Positions 1 to 7,861 of a stretch of 22,384 bases of DNA are shown here, piece after piece. The stretch spans positions 24,560-46,943 of the forward strand of contig PLKR01000554.1 of NCBI GenBank assembly GCA_003140655.1, written 5' to 3'. The translations under genes and the position numbers were made by a program. The stretch is from Acidobacteriaceae bacterium (GTDB taxonomy: Bacteria > Acidobacteriota > Terriglobia > Terriglobales > Acidobacteriaceae). The number at the start of each line of letters is the position of its first letter. The stretch's first letter is position 1. The notes under the pieces were generated by a model that saw only the letters and a program-made list of their open reading frames with translations, made no database searches and was not told the origin of the DNA.

Positions 1-641
1 CGAAGGACGGGCGTGTAGCGCGATTTGGCCGCAAACCTGTCGAGCAGCGCCAGGTACATCGTCAACAGGAAGCCGGAGCGGTTGGAGTCGTATGCAGTTC
101 CAGACAGCGTTGGTGCCCAAGGTCCTAACGTACCGGGTGCAAATGTCGATTCTAGCCATGGGCCATTTCGCTCAGCGACCATGACAATTCCATGGCTCCA
201 CGCAATGAACTCTGCAATGCAAAATATTATGTATACGATCAATCCGAATGTGACGGACCAAACAATCAGTTTTTCCTGTGCCGGATCTTCCAATACCTGC
301 AGTGAAATGTAATATCCCAAAACAGCCACAAGGAACAAATCAAAAAAAGCCACCAGGCCTCTTTCCGGGTCAAGGCCGATTGGGACGGAAGCAAACGAAA
401 GAAGCAAAAACACCCCGGATGCGGCAACGAAAGGGGTCTGTCGCCGGATGGGCGCTGTGATTGTAAAGCGAAGCATCCTGGCTGGCTCAACGCGCAAGAC
501 ACTAATTAAGAGGATCAGCGGCGCAAGAACCAAGAAGGGAGTGAGTATGAACGGACCACGTCCGGCCAATAGATCGATGCGGTCGGCAGCTATCAAGCCG
601 ATGCTCCCAACTAGGCAGATGTATTGTAGTTTTCTCAACAT
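1..641 (-). CDS. Wzy/O-antigen ligase-like membrane protein, 5' part (cut by left edge)
   Basis: Reading the minus strand from an ATG at 641 gives an uninterrupted frame of 213 residues that runs off the left edge, so the C-terminus is missing. An in-frame TAG lies 27 nt upstream and no other start lies between, which fixes this ATG, although the ribosome site is weak. The protein is strongly hydrophobic, with likely membrane helices near residues 31-49, 71-90, 99-116, 126-146 and 188-201. The stretch SGTAYDSNRSGF around residue 180 resembles the conserved loop of O-antigen polymerase/ligase-type proteins (Wzy/WaaL superfamily). Such proteins join lipid-linked repeat units, or attach glycan to an acceptor, on the periplasmic face of the inner membrane. 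It lies downstream of a GT2 on the same strand. Polymerase and ligase cannot be separated from the N-terminal half; a general polysaccharide membrane protein is the alternative. Confidence 0.75.
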   Translation of the reverse strand, partial: MLRKLQYICLVGSIGLIAADRIDLLAGRGPFILTPFLVLAPLILLISVLRVEPARMLRFTITAPIRRQTPFVAASGVFLLLSFASVPIGLDPERGLVAFFDLFLVAVLGYYISLQVLEDPAQEKLIVWSVTFGLIVYIIFCIAEFIAWSHGIVMVAERNGPWLESTFAPGTLGPWAPTLSGTAYDSNRSGFLLTMYLALLDRFAAKSRYTPVL

Positions 642-748
642 AGGCGCTACAACATCACCCGTATTCTACGAGACATGGGAGCATCTGACGATAGTCGTGT
701 ACCTCACACCCACTTCTGCAACGCGAGGAATCGAATCGCAGTAGACCT

Positions 749-768
749 CTAACGAAACGCACCGTTAG
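749..768. other. Small inverted repeat between GT2 and Wzy-like genes
   Basis: CTAACG at 749-754 and CGTTAG at 763-768 are perfect complements around an 8-nt loop, in the 164-nt gap between the GT2 stop and the Wzy-like start. There is no T-run after it on either strand, so it is only a weak candidate terminator or attenuator. The rest of the gap shows nothing recognisable. Confidence 0.2.
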
Positions 769-805
769 GAACAGAACGGACGCCAAAGGAGACCATCGCG
801 CTTGT

Positions 806-1564
806 CTAGCTCGCTTTTTTGCGCCAGCCTGTTACCCAGAACACCAGCAGTCCCAGGAACATCTGAGATCTCATTTTTAGTCTTGTATAATTGCTCAACT
901 TTTGCCGGCCAGTGACGTTTGTCGAGTGCCGCCGATAGGCGACAAGAGGTTCAGCGATATATCTGGCCTTACCACCAATCAGCGCGTTCATGCACCCGAT
1001 CCAAGTGTCATGATGCACTAGCCTTCCTGTCGGGAAAGGTAGCGCGCTTCGCAGCAGAGTTGAGCGAAATGCCATCGTGCATCCATGGAACTTTCCAATC
1101 AGCAGATTGGACCATAGTCCAGCCCGAAATTTGCCTCGCTTAGCATAAAAGGAATCCCCGATCTTGGTGCCATCCTCATCGATGAGTATCGCATCGCTCG
1201 CAACCAGCATCAGGTCGGGGTCATGGGCGAATGCATCTAGACACACTTCAACCTTTTTCGATAGCCAAAGATCATCCTGATCGCTGAGAAACACGATCTC
1301 CCCCGAGGACCGGTAAAGCGCCGTCTCAAAGGCACGGAGAACACCCCGGTTGTCGGTATTCCGTATAGAGGCAATACGAGGATCGCGGAACGCCGATATT
1401 TCGACGCGTGTACCGTCCGTGGAACCGTCATCGACGACAATGACCTCATCGTCAGGGGACAACTGCTCAAGAATGGAGCGCAACTGCAAGGCGATGTAGC
1501 GTTCGCCTTGGTAGGCCGCAATGCATACTGAGATCTTTGGCCTAGAGTTCAATCGGCTTGCCAA
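806..1564 (-). CDS. Glycosyltransferase family 2 (rhamnosyltransferase-like)
   Basis: This is a GT-A fold family-2 transferase of 252 residues, expected to add a sugar from a nucleotide donor to a lipid-linked glycan on the cytoplasmic face of the inner membrane. The GT2 domain starts almost at once (KISVCIAAYQG), followed by VVDDGSTDGT near residues 43-52, the DxD-type LSDQDDLW near 93-100 and HHDTW near 184-188, which probably carries the catalytic acid. The SDQDDLW form is common in rhamnosyltransferase-like members. A hydrophobic stretch at the C-terminus (MFLGLLVFWV) may anchor it. I chose the TTG at 1564 because GGGAGG sits five bases upstream and the domain begins about ten residues later. 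An in-frame TTG at 1744 would add 60 residues unlike GT2 and has no ribosome site. The start overlaps the end of a decayed GT2 tail by 23 nt. Donor and acceptor are unknown. Confidence 0.85.
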   Translation of the reverse strand: MASRLNSRPKISVCIAAYQGERYIALQLRSILEQLSPDDEVIVVDDGSTDGTRVEISAFRDPRIASIRNTDNRGVLRAFETALYRSSGEIVFLSDQDDLWLSKKVEVCLDAFAHDPDLMLVASDAILIDEDGTKIGDSFYAKRGKFRAGLWSNLLIGKFHGCTMAFRSTLLRSALPFPTGRLVHHDTWIGCMNALIGGKARYIAEPLVAYRRHSTNVTGRQKLSNYTRLKMRSQMFLGLLVFWVTGWRKKAS

Positions 1565-1773
1565 CTTTTCCTCCCAGAGCGTCTGCCGCGCCCGCTGCCA
1601 TGGCGCGAAACTTCCTCCATCAGTTGTCCTCCGCCAATACGATTTTGGCAGCGTCAAGGAGCATTGTCCTGCTCTCACGCCAGGTCCAAGGCAAAGTCGG
1701 CCTTGTAGCGCATCAAAAGCCTCAAGCGATTGCGGTTCATGCAACGGTGCCGGCCTGCGGAATGGTTCGTCAT
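1542..1773 (-). pseudogene. Decayed C-terminal remnant of a GT2-like gene
   Basis: From an ATG at 1773 the minus strand reads MTNHSAGRHRCMNRNRLRLL, then MRYKADFALDLA, and stops at TGA (1675-1677). One frame over, the reading resumes at 1679 as RESRTMLLDAAKIVLAEDN. It meets a TGA at 1620-1622 where TGG would give W, continues as WRKFRAMAAGAADALGG, and ends at TAG 1542-1544. Pieced together this looks like the tail of a GT2 protein: an HSA.. element, an NRNRLRLL..RYK helix, and a final 'R.MAAG.ADAL.G..G' helix are common there. One frameshift and one nonsense change would explain it. The catalytic domain is absent. Its end overlaps the next GT2 start by 23 nt, as an intact operon partner would. 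This rests on hand translation and memory of the family, so it is tentative; spurious reading frames are the alternative. Confidence 0.4.
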
Positions 1774-1796
1774 CCCAAAGCGCAATCCAAGAAATG

Positions 1797-1826
1797 ATAA
1801 TATTTAGTTTGCCCTAAGAAGTGCAA
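1797..1826 (-). promoter_or_regulatory. Possible sigma70-like promoter, minus strand
   Basis: On the minus strand, TTGCAC (1821-1826) and TATTAT (1797-1802) are separated by 18 nt in the only AT-rich patch of the space between the two divergent GT2 genes. The -10 matches five of six consensus bases, the -35 only three. If used, transcription would start near 1790 and pass through the GT2 remnant, giving the intact GT2 at 1564 a leader of about 225 nt. The rest of 1565-1884 holds only the remnant and the ribosome site of the plus-strand gene. Confidence 0.25.
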
Positions 1827-1884
1827 GAATGCCGCAGGCGATTTTACTTCTAGTCCACGCCTCGATGACCTGCAAGGAGAGAGA

Positions 1885-2862
1885 TTGGGCCTTAGCCTTT
1901 CGGTGGCGATGTGCACCTTTAACGGAGGGCGGTTTCTCGGCGCGCAATTGGCTAGCATCGCCGCCCAAGACAGGCCTCCGGACGAACTCGTGGTCTGCGA
2001 TGACGGGTCGTCGGACGGCTGCGCCGAAATTGTAAGAGAGTTCGCTCGGCGTGCGGCCTTTCCCACCCGGTTTGTGGTCAACGACAAGAACATCGGATCG
2101 ACCAAGAACTTTGAGAAAGCGATTTCGATGTGTCAGGGTGCGATCGTCGCGCTGGCGGATCAAGACGATGTCTGGTATCCGAACAAGCTCGGGCGGATCG
2201 AGAAAGCTTTCTTGCGATCGAACGAAATAATTTCGGCTTTCAGCGATGCCGATATGATCGACGACGATTCCCAGTCGTTGGGCGCGCGCCTTTGGGCCAC
2301 CTTTTTCTTTGGTCGCGCCGAACAAATCCAGTTCGCAAACGGTCACGCCCTGAACGTTCTGCTGAAACATCCCGTGGTGACGGGCGCGACCATGGCGTTC
2401 CGCAGGGAGTGCTTCGATCTCCTGGCGCCCATCCCGGCGAAACAAATTCATGACAGGTGGATATCCTTCTTGCTGGCCGCGCGGGGAAAGTTTGAAATAA
2501 TTTCGGATCCACTGATGCAATATCGCCGACACCAGGGGCAGCAGGTGGGACCAGGACCGCGGACTCTGCGGGAACGAACGCAGCGCGCTAGACTCATGAC
2601 GGCGAACTCCTACCTAGACGAGCTCGAACGCTTCCATGAATTCCGCGACCGGCTGGAAAAACACAGAGCGACCTTCCCATATGCTGAGTGCGCCCTAAAT
2701 GAGATTAAGCGAAAAATCCCTCATCTTGAACACCGGGCCCGATTGCCGCGCATGAGAGTTGCCCGGATCCCGAGAGTTCTCAGAGAAGCCCTCAATGGAG
2801 GTTATTGGCGTTACTCGGCGGGATGGAACAGTATCGCGAAAGATCTGGTAATTCGCAGGTGA
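1885..2862 (+). CDS. Glycosyltransferase family 2 (rhamnosyltransferase-like)
   Basis: A 325-residue GT2 paralogue of the divergent gene to its left. It starts with LSVAMCTFNGG, then has VCDDGSSDG near 37-45, ALADQDDVW near 89-97 (donor/metal-binding DxD region) and IHDRW near 188-192, at the place of the HHDTW of its neighbour. The last third is basic and helical without a clear membrane span. The protein should act at the cytoplasmic membrane face, adding one sugar to the lipid-linked repeat unit; rhamnose is plausible from the DQDDxW form but not shown. TTG at 1885 is chosen because AAGGAG lies at 1874-1879, five bases upstream, and the GT2 fold begins at residue 4; the next ATG would cut into the first beta strand. 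It converges with the minus-strand GT2 ending at 2910, leaving 47 nt with no obvious terminator. Confidence 0.87.
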   Translation: MGLSLSVAMCTFNGGRFLGAQLASIAAQDRPPDELVVCDDGSSDGCAEIVREFARRAAFPTRFVVNDKNIGSTKNFEKAISMCQGAIVALADQDDVWYPNKLGRIEKAFLRSNEIISAFSDADMIDDDSQSLGARLWATFFFGRAEQIQFANGHALNVLLKHPVVTGATMAFRRECFDLLAPIPAKQIHDRWISFLLAARGKFEIISDPLMQYRRHQGQQVGPGPRTLRERTQRARLMTANSYLDELERFHEFRDRLEKHRATFPYAECALNEIKRKIPHLEHRARLPRMRVARIPRVLREALNGGYWRYSAGWNSIAKDLVIRR

Positions 2863-2909
2863 GCTGCGCGGCGGCCTGCGCACAAAACATCGGGCCTCAG
2901 CGTGATTCG

Positions 2910-3785
2910 TTACAGGCCCTCTCGTTTGCCCATTCTTCCGGTCAGGCCATCCCAGATTCCAAGCACGAGACTGCGAAACTGGCAGCCGGGGTTCTCGTCG
3001 ACGATCAGGCAAACTACCGTCTCGCGCAATTGCCAATAGACCGCCTTCCAGACCCATCCCGGAAAAGACCACAGATATTTCCGATAAAAAGCAATGCAAT
3101 TCCGCGAAATGTAATAGCGCCTAATGGCGTTGTGCTGACTGTGCAGGAAAGTGCGGCCCAGGATGGTGGTCCTTGAAGGATCGCCTGGAGAATGCAACAG
3201 TTTGGCTTGCCTTGAGTCGCCGACCAGAAAGCCCGCCGCCCTGATGCGAAAGCAATATTCCCAATCTACCAAATCGATAAAGTACTCCGATGCGAACGAT
3301 CCGATCTTATCGAATATCCACGCAGGCATTAGTGAGCCCGAAGTCATGGGAAACACCGGGCTGCCGTCATTCGCACGCGGCACGGCTGCCTCGATGCCCG
3401 TTTTCGGATCCACATACCTAGGGTGGATCGAGGCTACTCGTTCGCAGTCGGGATGGGTTCTCCATGCCGCGAACATCTGGTCAATGAATTTATCGGTAAT
3501 AGCGCTGTCCTGATCGAAGAGAATTATCCAGGGATAGCCTTTGCTCTTAGCCCAGCGAACGCCTTGATTCAAAGCCTCGGCAACGCCGAGGTTCTCTCCA
3601 TTTTCGATCAGTTGAAAACCGAGGGTACGGATTTCAAGGCGAAGAGGTTCCAACTCATCGAGACTAGAGCCATTGTCGACGACGACGAGTGCCTGCACCT
3701 GCGCGAATACCTTGCGCAGGTGCTCAACCATCTTTGCGCTGGGATGATAAGTAACAATCACCGCGCAAACAGATTGCGAGGTCAC
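2910..3785 (-). CDS. Rhamnosyltransferase-like glycosyltransferase family 2
   Basis: A 291-residue GT2 that resembles the RfbN/rhamnosyltransferase branch. Visible features are AVIVTYHP at the N-terminus, VVVDNGSS near 35-41, ILFDQDS near 88-94 (DxD-like), an MTSGSLMP turn, and FIDLVDWEYCFR near 169-180, where the acidic residues fit the catalytic-base region. The C-terminal part has aromatic-rich amphipathic stretches (FYRKYLWSFPGWVWKAVYW) that may touch the membrane. It probably transfers L-rhamnose or a related sugar onto the growing lipid-linked unit. GTG at 3785 is preferred because AAGGAG lies eight bases upstream and the fold starts directly. A longer frame from TTG at 3851 has no ribosome site. 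It is divergent from the flippase gene, with a promoter-like sequence in the shared gap. Confidence 0.87.
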   Translation of the reverse strand: MTSQSVCAVIVTYHPSAKMVEHLRKVFAQVQALVVVDNGSSLDELEPLRLEIRTLGFQLIENGENLGVAEALNQGVRWAKSKGYPWIILFDQDSAITDKFIDQMFAAWRTHPDCERVASIHPRYVDPKTGIEAAVPRANDGSPVFPMTSGSLMPAWIFDKIGSFASEYFIDLVDWEYCFRIRAAGFLVGDSRQAKLLHSPGDPSRTTILGRTFLHSQHNAIRRYYISRNCIAFYRKYLWSFPGWVWKAVYWQLRETVVCLIVDENPGCQFRSLVLGIWDGLTGRMGKREGL

Positions 3786-3992
3786 GTCGCCCACTCCTTC
3801 ATCGGCCTTCTCCTTTGCCAATCCCCGCAGTGAGGGCGTCCCGAGTTCCAAGGAGGGCGATGCGAAGTTTACGAGCGCGATTCTGTTCCACGAGCAAGCC
3901 CACTATCGTCTCCTTAAACTGCTCATACACCACTCACGACACATCAGGATCCTGAAGTCGCGGGCAACAACGAGAGGCATCGTCTGACGAAG

Positions 3993-4023
3993 TTCAAAAA
4001 ATGCGGGCACGATCAAATATAAT
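3993..4023 (+). promoter_or_regulatory. Sigma70-like promoter for the flippase-GT-methyltransferase group
   Basis: A perfect TATAAT lies at 4018-4023, with TTCAAA (four of six bases of the -35 consensus) at 3993-3998 and a 19-nt spacer, slightly long. Transcription would begin about 4030, some 40 nt before the proposed TTG start at 4070. The remainder of the divergent gap (3786-3992) shows no gene or repeat. Confidence 0.5.
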
Positions 4024-4069
4024 CAAGCTTTGACAACAACGACAGCCGGCCACGTTGGAGAGACAGACA

Positions 4070-5485
4070 TTGTCAATTGATGTAAAAGAAGTCAGCGGCT
4101 GCTCCTCCCCTCCTTCCACAATGGCGCGGTGGCTGAGTTTGGCCCAACATGGCCTCGGGCTGGACCGGGCAGTCATATTCACTGTGCTCGCCCGAGCATG
4201 GACCAGCGGGTCCGGGTTGATCACTGTTTTCCTGATCGCACGCTTTCTCTCGCCTGCTGAGCAGGGATACTACTATACATACACGAGCCTGATCGCTTTA
4301 CAAATGGTCTTCGAGCTGGGCTTCTCGCAGGTCGTGATGCAACTCGCCAGTCACGAGCGAGCCCACCTTTCCATCGAACCCGACGGCACCGTGACAGGAG
4401 ACGAAACAGCCCACGCCAGATTAGCTTCCGTATTGCAACTATCAGTGCGCTGGTATGGAGCCGGCGCCTTGCTTCTTGCCTTGGCTCTTATCCCAACTGG
4501 CCTTTATTTTTTTTCTTCACATCAGCATTTGGGAGACATCGTTTCATGGCGAGGTCCCTGGGTCGCGGCGTCGACCGCAGCGGTTTTCGCTTTTCAGTTG
4601 GACCCTTTGTACTCTTTTTTTGAAGGCTGCGGGTTCGTCTCCAATATTGCCCACATGCGCTGGATGCAGGCAATAGTGGGAAGCCTGCTTGCTTGGATAA
4701 CGCTAATGACTCACCACGGACTCTATGCGCCAGCTACTGTTATAGCCGGTCAGGTCGTGGTCGGCGTGGCATGGCTCATTCTCAGACGCCGTCTGCTCGT
4801 CGAACTGCTGACATACAAGACAGGAGACAGGCACATATCATGGCAAAATGAGATCTGGCCTTTCCAATGGAGAATCGCGATTAGCTGGATTTCGGGGTAT
4901 TTCGTTTACCAAACATTCAATCCATTCCTGTTTGCCTTCAGAGGGCCAGTGGCTGCCGGCAAGATGGGTATGTCGCTCGCTTTCGCTAATTCTTTAATGG
5001 TGATAGCGATGGCTTGGGTATCAACAAAAGCTGCCCCGTTCGGAACGCTCATCGCGCAAAAACGCTTCCTGCAGTTGGATTCGCTCTTTTTCAAGGCTTT
5101 GCGGCACTCCACTTTTGTGGCAGGACTGGGTGCCATAGTTGTCTGGTCAGCTACGACCTATCTCCATTCCACGCACAACCGCTACGCAGAGAAACTGCTG
5201 AGTCCGTTGCCATTCGCGCTTTTGCTCATCGCCGCCATCCTCAACCACCTGTTTGCGTCGATGGCCACTTATTTGAGGGCACATAAACAGGAAAAACTCT
5301 TCCAGCTCTCTCTATCCATAGCTGTCGCTGTTCTTATCTCGAACTATTTCTTCGCCAGGATCTCCGGGGCATTCGGGATGGTCGCAGGGTATCTGGTCAT
5401 TATGGTGATCTTTGGCTTAGGAGGCGGCACGCTGATATTTAACAAATACCGGAGGTTGTGGCATGCTTATGAGTGGAACGGCTAA
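4070..5485 (+). CDS. Wzx-type polysaccharide flippase-like membrane protein
   Basis: This protein of about 471 residues has some eleven to twelve hydrophobic helices spread over the chain. It opens with VIFTVLARAWTSGSGLITVFLIARFLSPAEQGYY-type sequence (in part), the usual first helix and 'L.p.e.GyY' turn of MATE/MOP-family polysaccharide exporters such as Wzx. Such proteins flip undecaprenyl-pyrophosphate-linked repeat units from the cytoplasmic to the periplasmic leaflet. The pattern of long loops between paired helices, with arginines on cytoplasmic loops, fits. TTG at 4070 follows GGAG by nine bases; TTG at 4055 and ATG at 4121 are alternatives, the latter just before the first helix. It leads a plus-strand group with a GT-B transferase and a methyltransferase-like gene, 39 nt before the next start. 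Divergence from well-known Wzx families is considerable, so substrate is unknown. Confidence 0.8.
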   Translation: MSIDVKEVSGCSSPPSTMARWLSLAQHGLGLDRAVIFTVLARAWTSGSGLITVFLIARFLSPAEQGYYYTYTSLIALQMVFELGFSQVVMQLASHERAHLSIEPDGTVTGDETAHARLASVLQLSVRWYGAGALLLALALIPTGLYFFSSHQHLGDIVSWRGPWVAASTAAVFAFQLDPLYSFFEGCGFVSNIAHMRWMQAIVGSLLAWITLMTHHGLYAPATVIAGQVVVGVAWLILRRRLLVELLTYKTGDRHISWQNEIWPFQWRIAISWISGYFVYQTFNPFLFAFRGPVAAGKMGMSLAFANSLMVIAMAWVSTKAAPFGTLIAQKRFLQLDSLFFKALRHSTFVAGLGAIVVWSATTYLHSTHNRYAEKLLSPLPFALLLIAAILNHLFASMATYLRAHKQEKLFQLSLSIAVAVLISNYFFARISGAFGMVAGYLVIMVIFGLGGGTLIFNKYRRLWHAYEWNG

Positions 5486-5524
5486 TGCGATTGGCAAGGA
5501 ATTGGAGCACTGCAAGAAAGATCA

Positions 5525-6766
5525 ATGAATTTCAACGATTCGCGACTCGCAGACCTGCTGAAGCTCTTCCGCAGCAGGGGGCTCCGCTACGGCATGAGCA
5601 CGGTTGCTGCGACCCTCACCCGAAAGTATTTGAGCATTCCCCTCAGGGTTTTCCCCGATTTCGAAAGAGTGTTGGATGAAGAGCGTCCGGCCCGCCTGTC
5701 AGCTCCCCAATCCGGACCTCTCCCGATCAACTGGATTCTGCCAGGCATTGCCCCAGCGCAAGGTGGTTTATTAAATATATTTCGCACTATTCAACAACTG
5801 GAAGCTTGGGGTCACGAAAATCGTGTTTACGTTCTGGGAAAGCTGCCGGGGGGAGGCTCCGCTCCAGCCAAAGAGCGCATCCGCAAGTGGTACTTTCCCA
5901 TCAATGCGGAGGTGGAACTGCTGTCGGATAACATCAAAGACTCCGATGCTCTTATTGCCACTTCATGGCCGACTGCATATGCAGTCCGAAGCGTCGGAAA
6001 TACCGCGCAGAAGTTCTATTTCGTTCAGGACATTGAATACATGTTTTATGCTCCCGGCAGCGTGTACGAGTTTGCTCGGCGAACTTATCAGTTTGGTTTC
6101 CGCGGGATAACATTGGGATCCTGGATTGCAGACGTGCTGAGACGGGAATTCAATATGGACTGCTCGGCGTTTGGCTTCTCTTATGACCGCGATGCTTACT
6201 CCAGCACAGGGATTCGTCTGCTGCCTGCGGGAAAGAAGCGAGTTTTATTTTATGCCCGTCCAGAAACTGAGCGGAGAGGCTTCGAATTAGGCATTCTCTC
6301 GCTATCGCTCGTGGCTAAGAAAATGCCAGAAGTAGAGTTTGTATTGGTTGGGTTTCCGCGTCAACCGCTCCAACTGCCGTTTGCGGCTATTTTTCCTGGA
6401 ATTCTTCCCATTTCTGAGTTGGGGGCCCTTTATCGCAGCTGCGATGTGGCGTTAGTTCTTTCCCATACGAACGTATCTATGTTGCCGCTGGAGTTAATGG
6501 CGTGTGGGTGCGCAGTGGTATCGAATATGGGGCCGAATGTCGAGTGGCTCTTGACCGATCAGACGGTGCAATTGGCGAAGCCAGATCCTAAATCTCTTGC
6601 GGAGGCGATTATCGAACTTCTCCAGACAGACCAGTTGCGGCTTAGAAAGATCGAGGCCGGCCTTGCCTTCGCGCAATCCACCGACTGGACGAAAGAAATC
6701 CGGACGATAGAATCTGCGCTTCTTGCCAACAGAGAAGATTCACATCGCTTGGCGCTGCATGTTTAG
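5525..6766 (+). CDS. GT-B glycosyltransferase, WsaF/rhamnosyltransferase-like (GT4 type)
   Basis: A 413-residue two-domain GT-B transferase. INWILPG..PAQGG near 68-81 matches the N-terminal lobe entry of the WsaF-type family, FYFVQDIEYMFY near 164-175 is its most characteristic element, and the C-terminal lobe carries RVLFYARPETERRGFELG near 239-256 and HTNVSMLPLELMACGCAVV near 314-332, the donor-phosphate and acidic region of GT4 enzymes. WsaF is a rhamnosyltransferase for an S-layer glycan, so rhamnose transfer is a reasonable but unproven guess. The first 60 residues are a helical extension not needed for the fold. ATG at 5525 has only a weak purine-rich site (AAGAAAG). It follows the flippase gene by 39 nt on the same strand and should be in its transcript. 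No transmembrane segment is seen; it is probably a peripheral cytoplasmic protein. Confidence 0.85.
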   Translation: MNFNDSRLADLLKLFRSRGLRYGMSTVAATLTRKYLSIPLRVFPDFERVLDEERPARLSAPQSGPLPINWILPGIAPAQGGLLNIFRTIQQLEAWGHENRVYVLGKLPGGGSAPAKERIRKWYFPINAEVELLSDNIKDSDALIATSWPTAYAVRSVGNTAQKFYFVQDIEYMFYAPGSVYEFARRTYQFGFRGITLGSWIADVLRREFNMDCSAFGFSYDRDAYSSTGIRLLPAGKKRVLFYARPETERRGFELGILSLSLVAKKMPEVEFVLVGFPRQPLQLPFAAIFPGILPISELGALYRSCDVALVLSHTNVSMLPLELMACGCAVVSNMGPNVEWLLTDQTVQLAKPDPKSLAEAIIELLQTDQLRLRKIEAGLAFAQSTDWTKEIRTIESALLANREDSHRLALHV

Positions 6767-6903
6767 CGCCTTCAGACCTGATTGGTCAACAGAGCCCGTC
6801 GGGGCCGGGCTTCGCCCGCTGGGGTCAGGGTTGGATCGCTTGATTGAATCGGCGAAATCCAATTGGCTTGCTTCCTAGTCCTTGCGGTCAGCAACGGAGT
6901 TCT

Positions 6904-7803
6904 ATGGGAATTATCTATTGGCAGGCAAAGATGCTCCTGGATGCTCGTCGCGCTGGTGTCCCAATGGATCGTCTTTTGATGATCGGTCGTCAATCCCTAC
7001 TTCTCCATCCCTCAGAGCTGCGGGGGATTCGAAGGATCTGCCCCGGAGCACTAGCCGATTACAAATGGGGCGAGTATGCAGACCGTTTCTTCAGGGAATG
7101 TCTCGGCGCTTCTACAGTGAACACGTTAGACTACTCGGCCTACGAAGATGCGGATCTCTTATACGATCTCAACCAGCCGATTCCAAGCGAACTTAAAGGG
7201 CGATTCGATGCGGTCGTGGAAGCTGGATCACTTGAACATATCTTCAACTTCCCAATCGCCATTGCAAATCTGATGCAAATGACTAAGGTGGGCGGAACCA
7301 TCTTCGCTTCCACTGTTTCGAATAATCTGTGCGGCCATGGATTCTATCAGTTTAGCCCGGAACTTATATTTCGGGTCTTTACGGTCGAAAATGGTTTTGA
7401 ACTGGGGAAGGTTTTGGTCCTCGAGGCGCGTTATCCAGGCATAGAACTGACTCCAATATCCAAGGCTTTCGAGGTCGCAGATCCCGCCATTGCTCAATGC
7501 CGAGTAGGACTAATGACAAAGCGTCCAATTATGTTGTTCTTCGATGCGCGCAAAAAGGTGGAATCACCACTTTTTGTCAGGTCTCCGATGCAGAGCGACT
7601 ACGCCGCCGCCTGGCTTTCGAACGGCAAACCTGCAACTGCAAGAATGCCGCAATGGATCAGGAATCTGCCGCGGTATTCGTCGTTTCGAATCTGGCTGCG
7701 TGAAATTTCCATCGTGCGTTCGTTTGACAACTGGCTCACGGGTCAGCGCCAGCTTGGGCAGTTTTCGCTGAAGAACAAACGGCTGTTCAAGAAAGTCCAG
7801 TAG
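6904..7803 (+). CDS. SAM-dependent methyltransferase-like protein
   Basis: A 300-residue protein whose middle resembles class I methyltransferases: VNTLDYSAYE (end of strand 2 with an acidic residue), DLLYDLNQP, then FDAVVEAGSLEHIFNFP and NLMQMTKVGGTIFAST, the usual motif IV to post-motif pattern. The first strand reads LLMIGRQSLLLHP and lacks the glycine-rich ExGxG loop, so SAM binding may be altered or lost. The C-terminal hundred residues are basic and unassigned. In this setting it could O-methylate a sugar of the repeat unit or cap a chain, but methyl transfer is not proven. ATG at 6904 is chosen because GGAG stands four bases upstream and the sequence MGIIYWQAKMLLDARRAG is a natural N-terminus. 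A TTG at 6844 would add 20 poorly conserved-looking residues. It comes 137 nt after the GT-B gene and converges with a GT2 on the other strand. Confidence 0.75.
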   Translation: MGIIYWQAKMLLDARRAGVPMDRLLMIGRQSLLLHPSELRGIRRICPGALADYKWGEYADRFFRECLGASTVNTLDYSAYEDADLLYDLNQPIPSELKGRFDAVVEAGSLEHIFNFPIAIANLMQMTKVGGTIFASTVSNNLCGHGFYQFSPELIFRVFTVENGFELGKVLVLEARYPGIELTPISKAFEVADPAIAQCRVGLMTKRPIMLFFDARKKVESPLFVRSPMQSDYAAAWLSNGKPATARMPQWIRNLPRYSSFRIWLREISIVRSFDNWLTGQRQLGQFSLKNKRLFKKVQ

Positions 7804-7861
7804 AATCAAAAACACGATGCGTCGGATTGTTTCGCTGCTTGCGGCTTGGCCCCGCCAAAGC

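Noticed and set aside
1565..1744. N-terminal extension of the GT2 from TTG 1744
   Set aside because: The added 60 residues do not resemble GT2, lack a ribosome site and lie over the better-reading GT2 remnant in the other frames; TTG 1564 has GGGAGG at good spacing.
6806..6818. Hairpin CGGGC-TTC-GCCCG after the GT-B gene
   Set aside because: Only five base pairs with no T-run; too weak to call a terminator, and the downstream gene is on the same strand.
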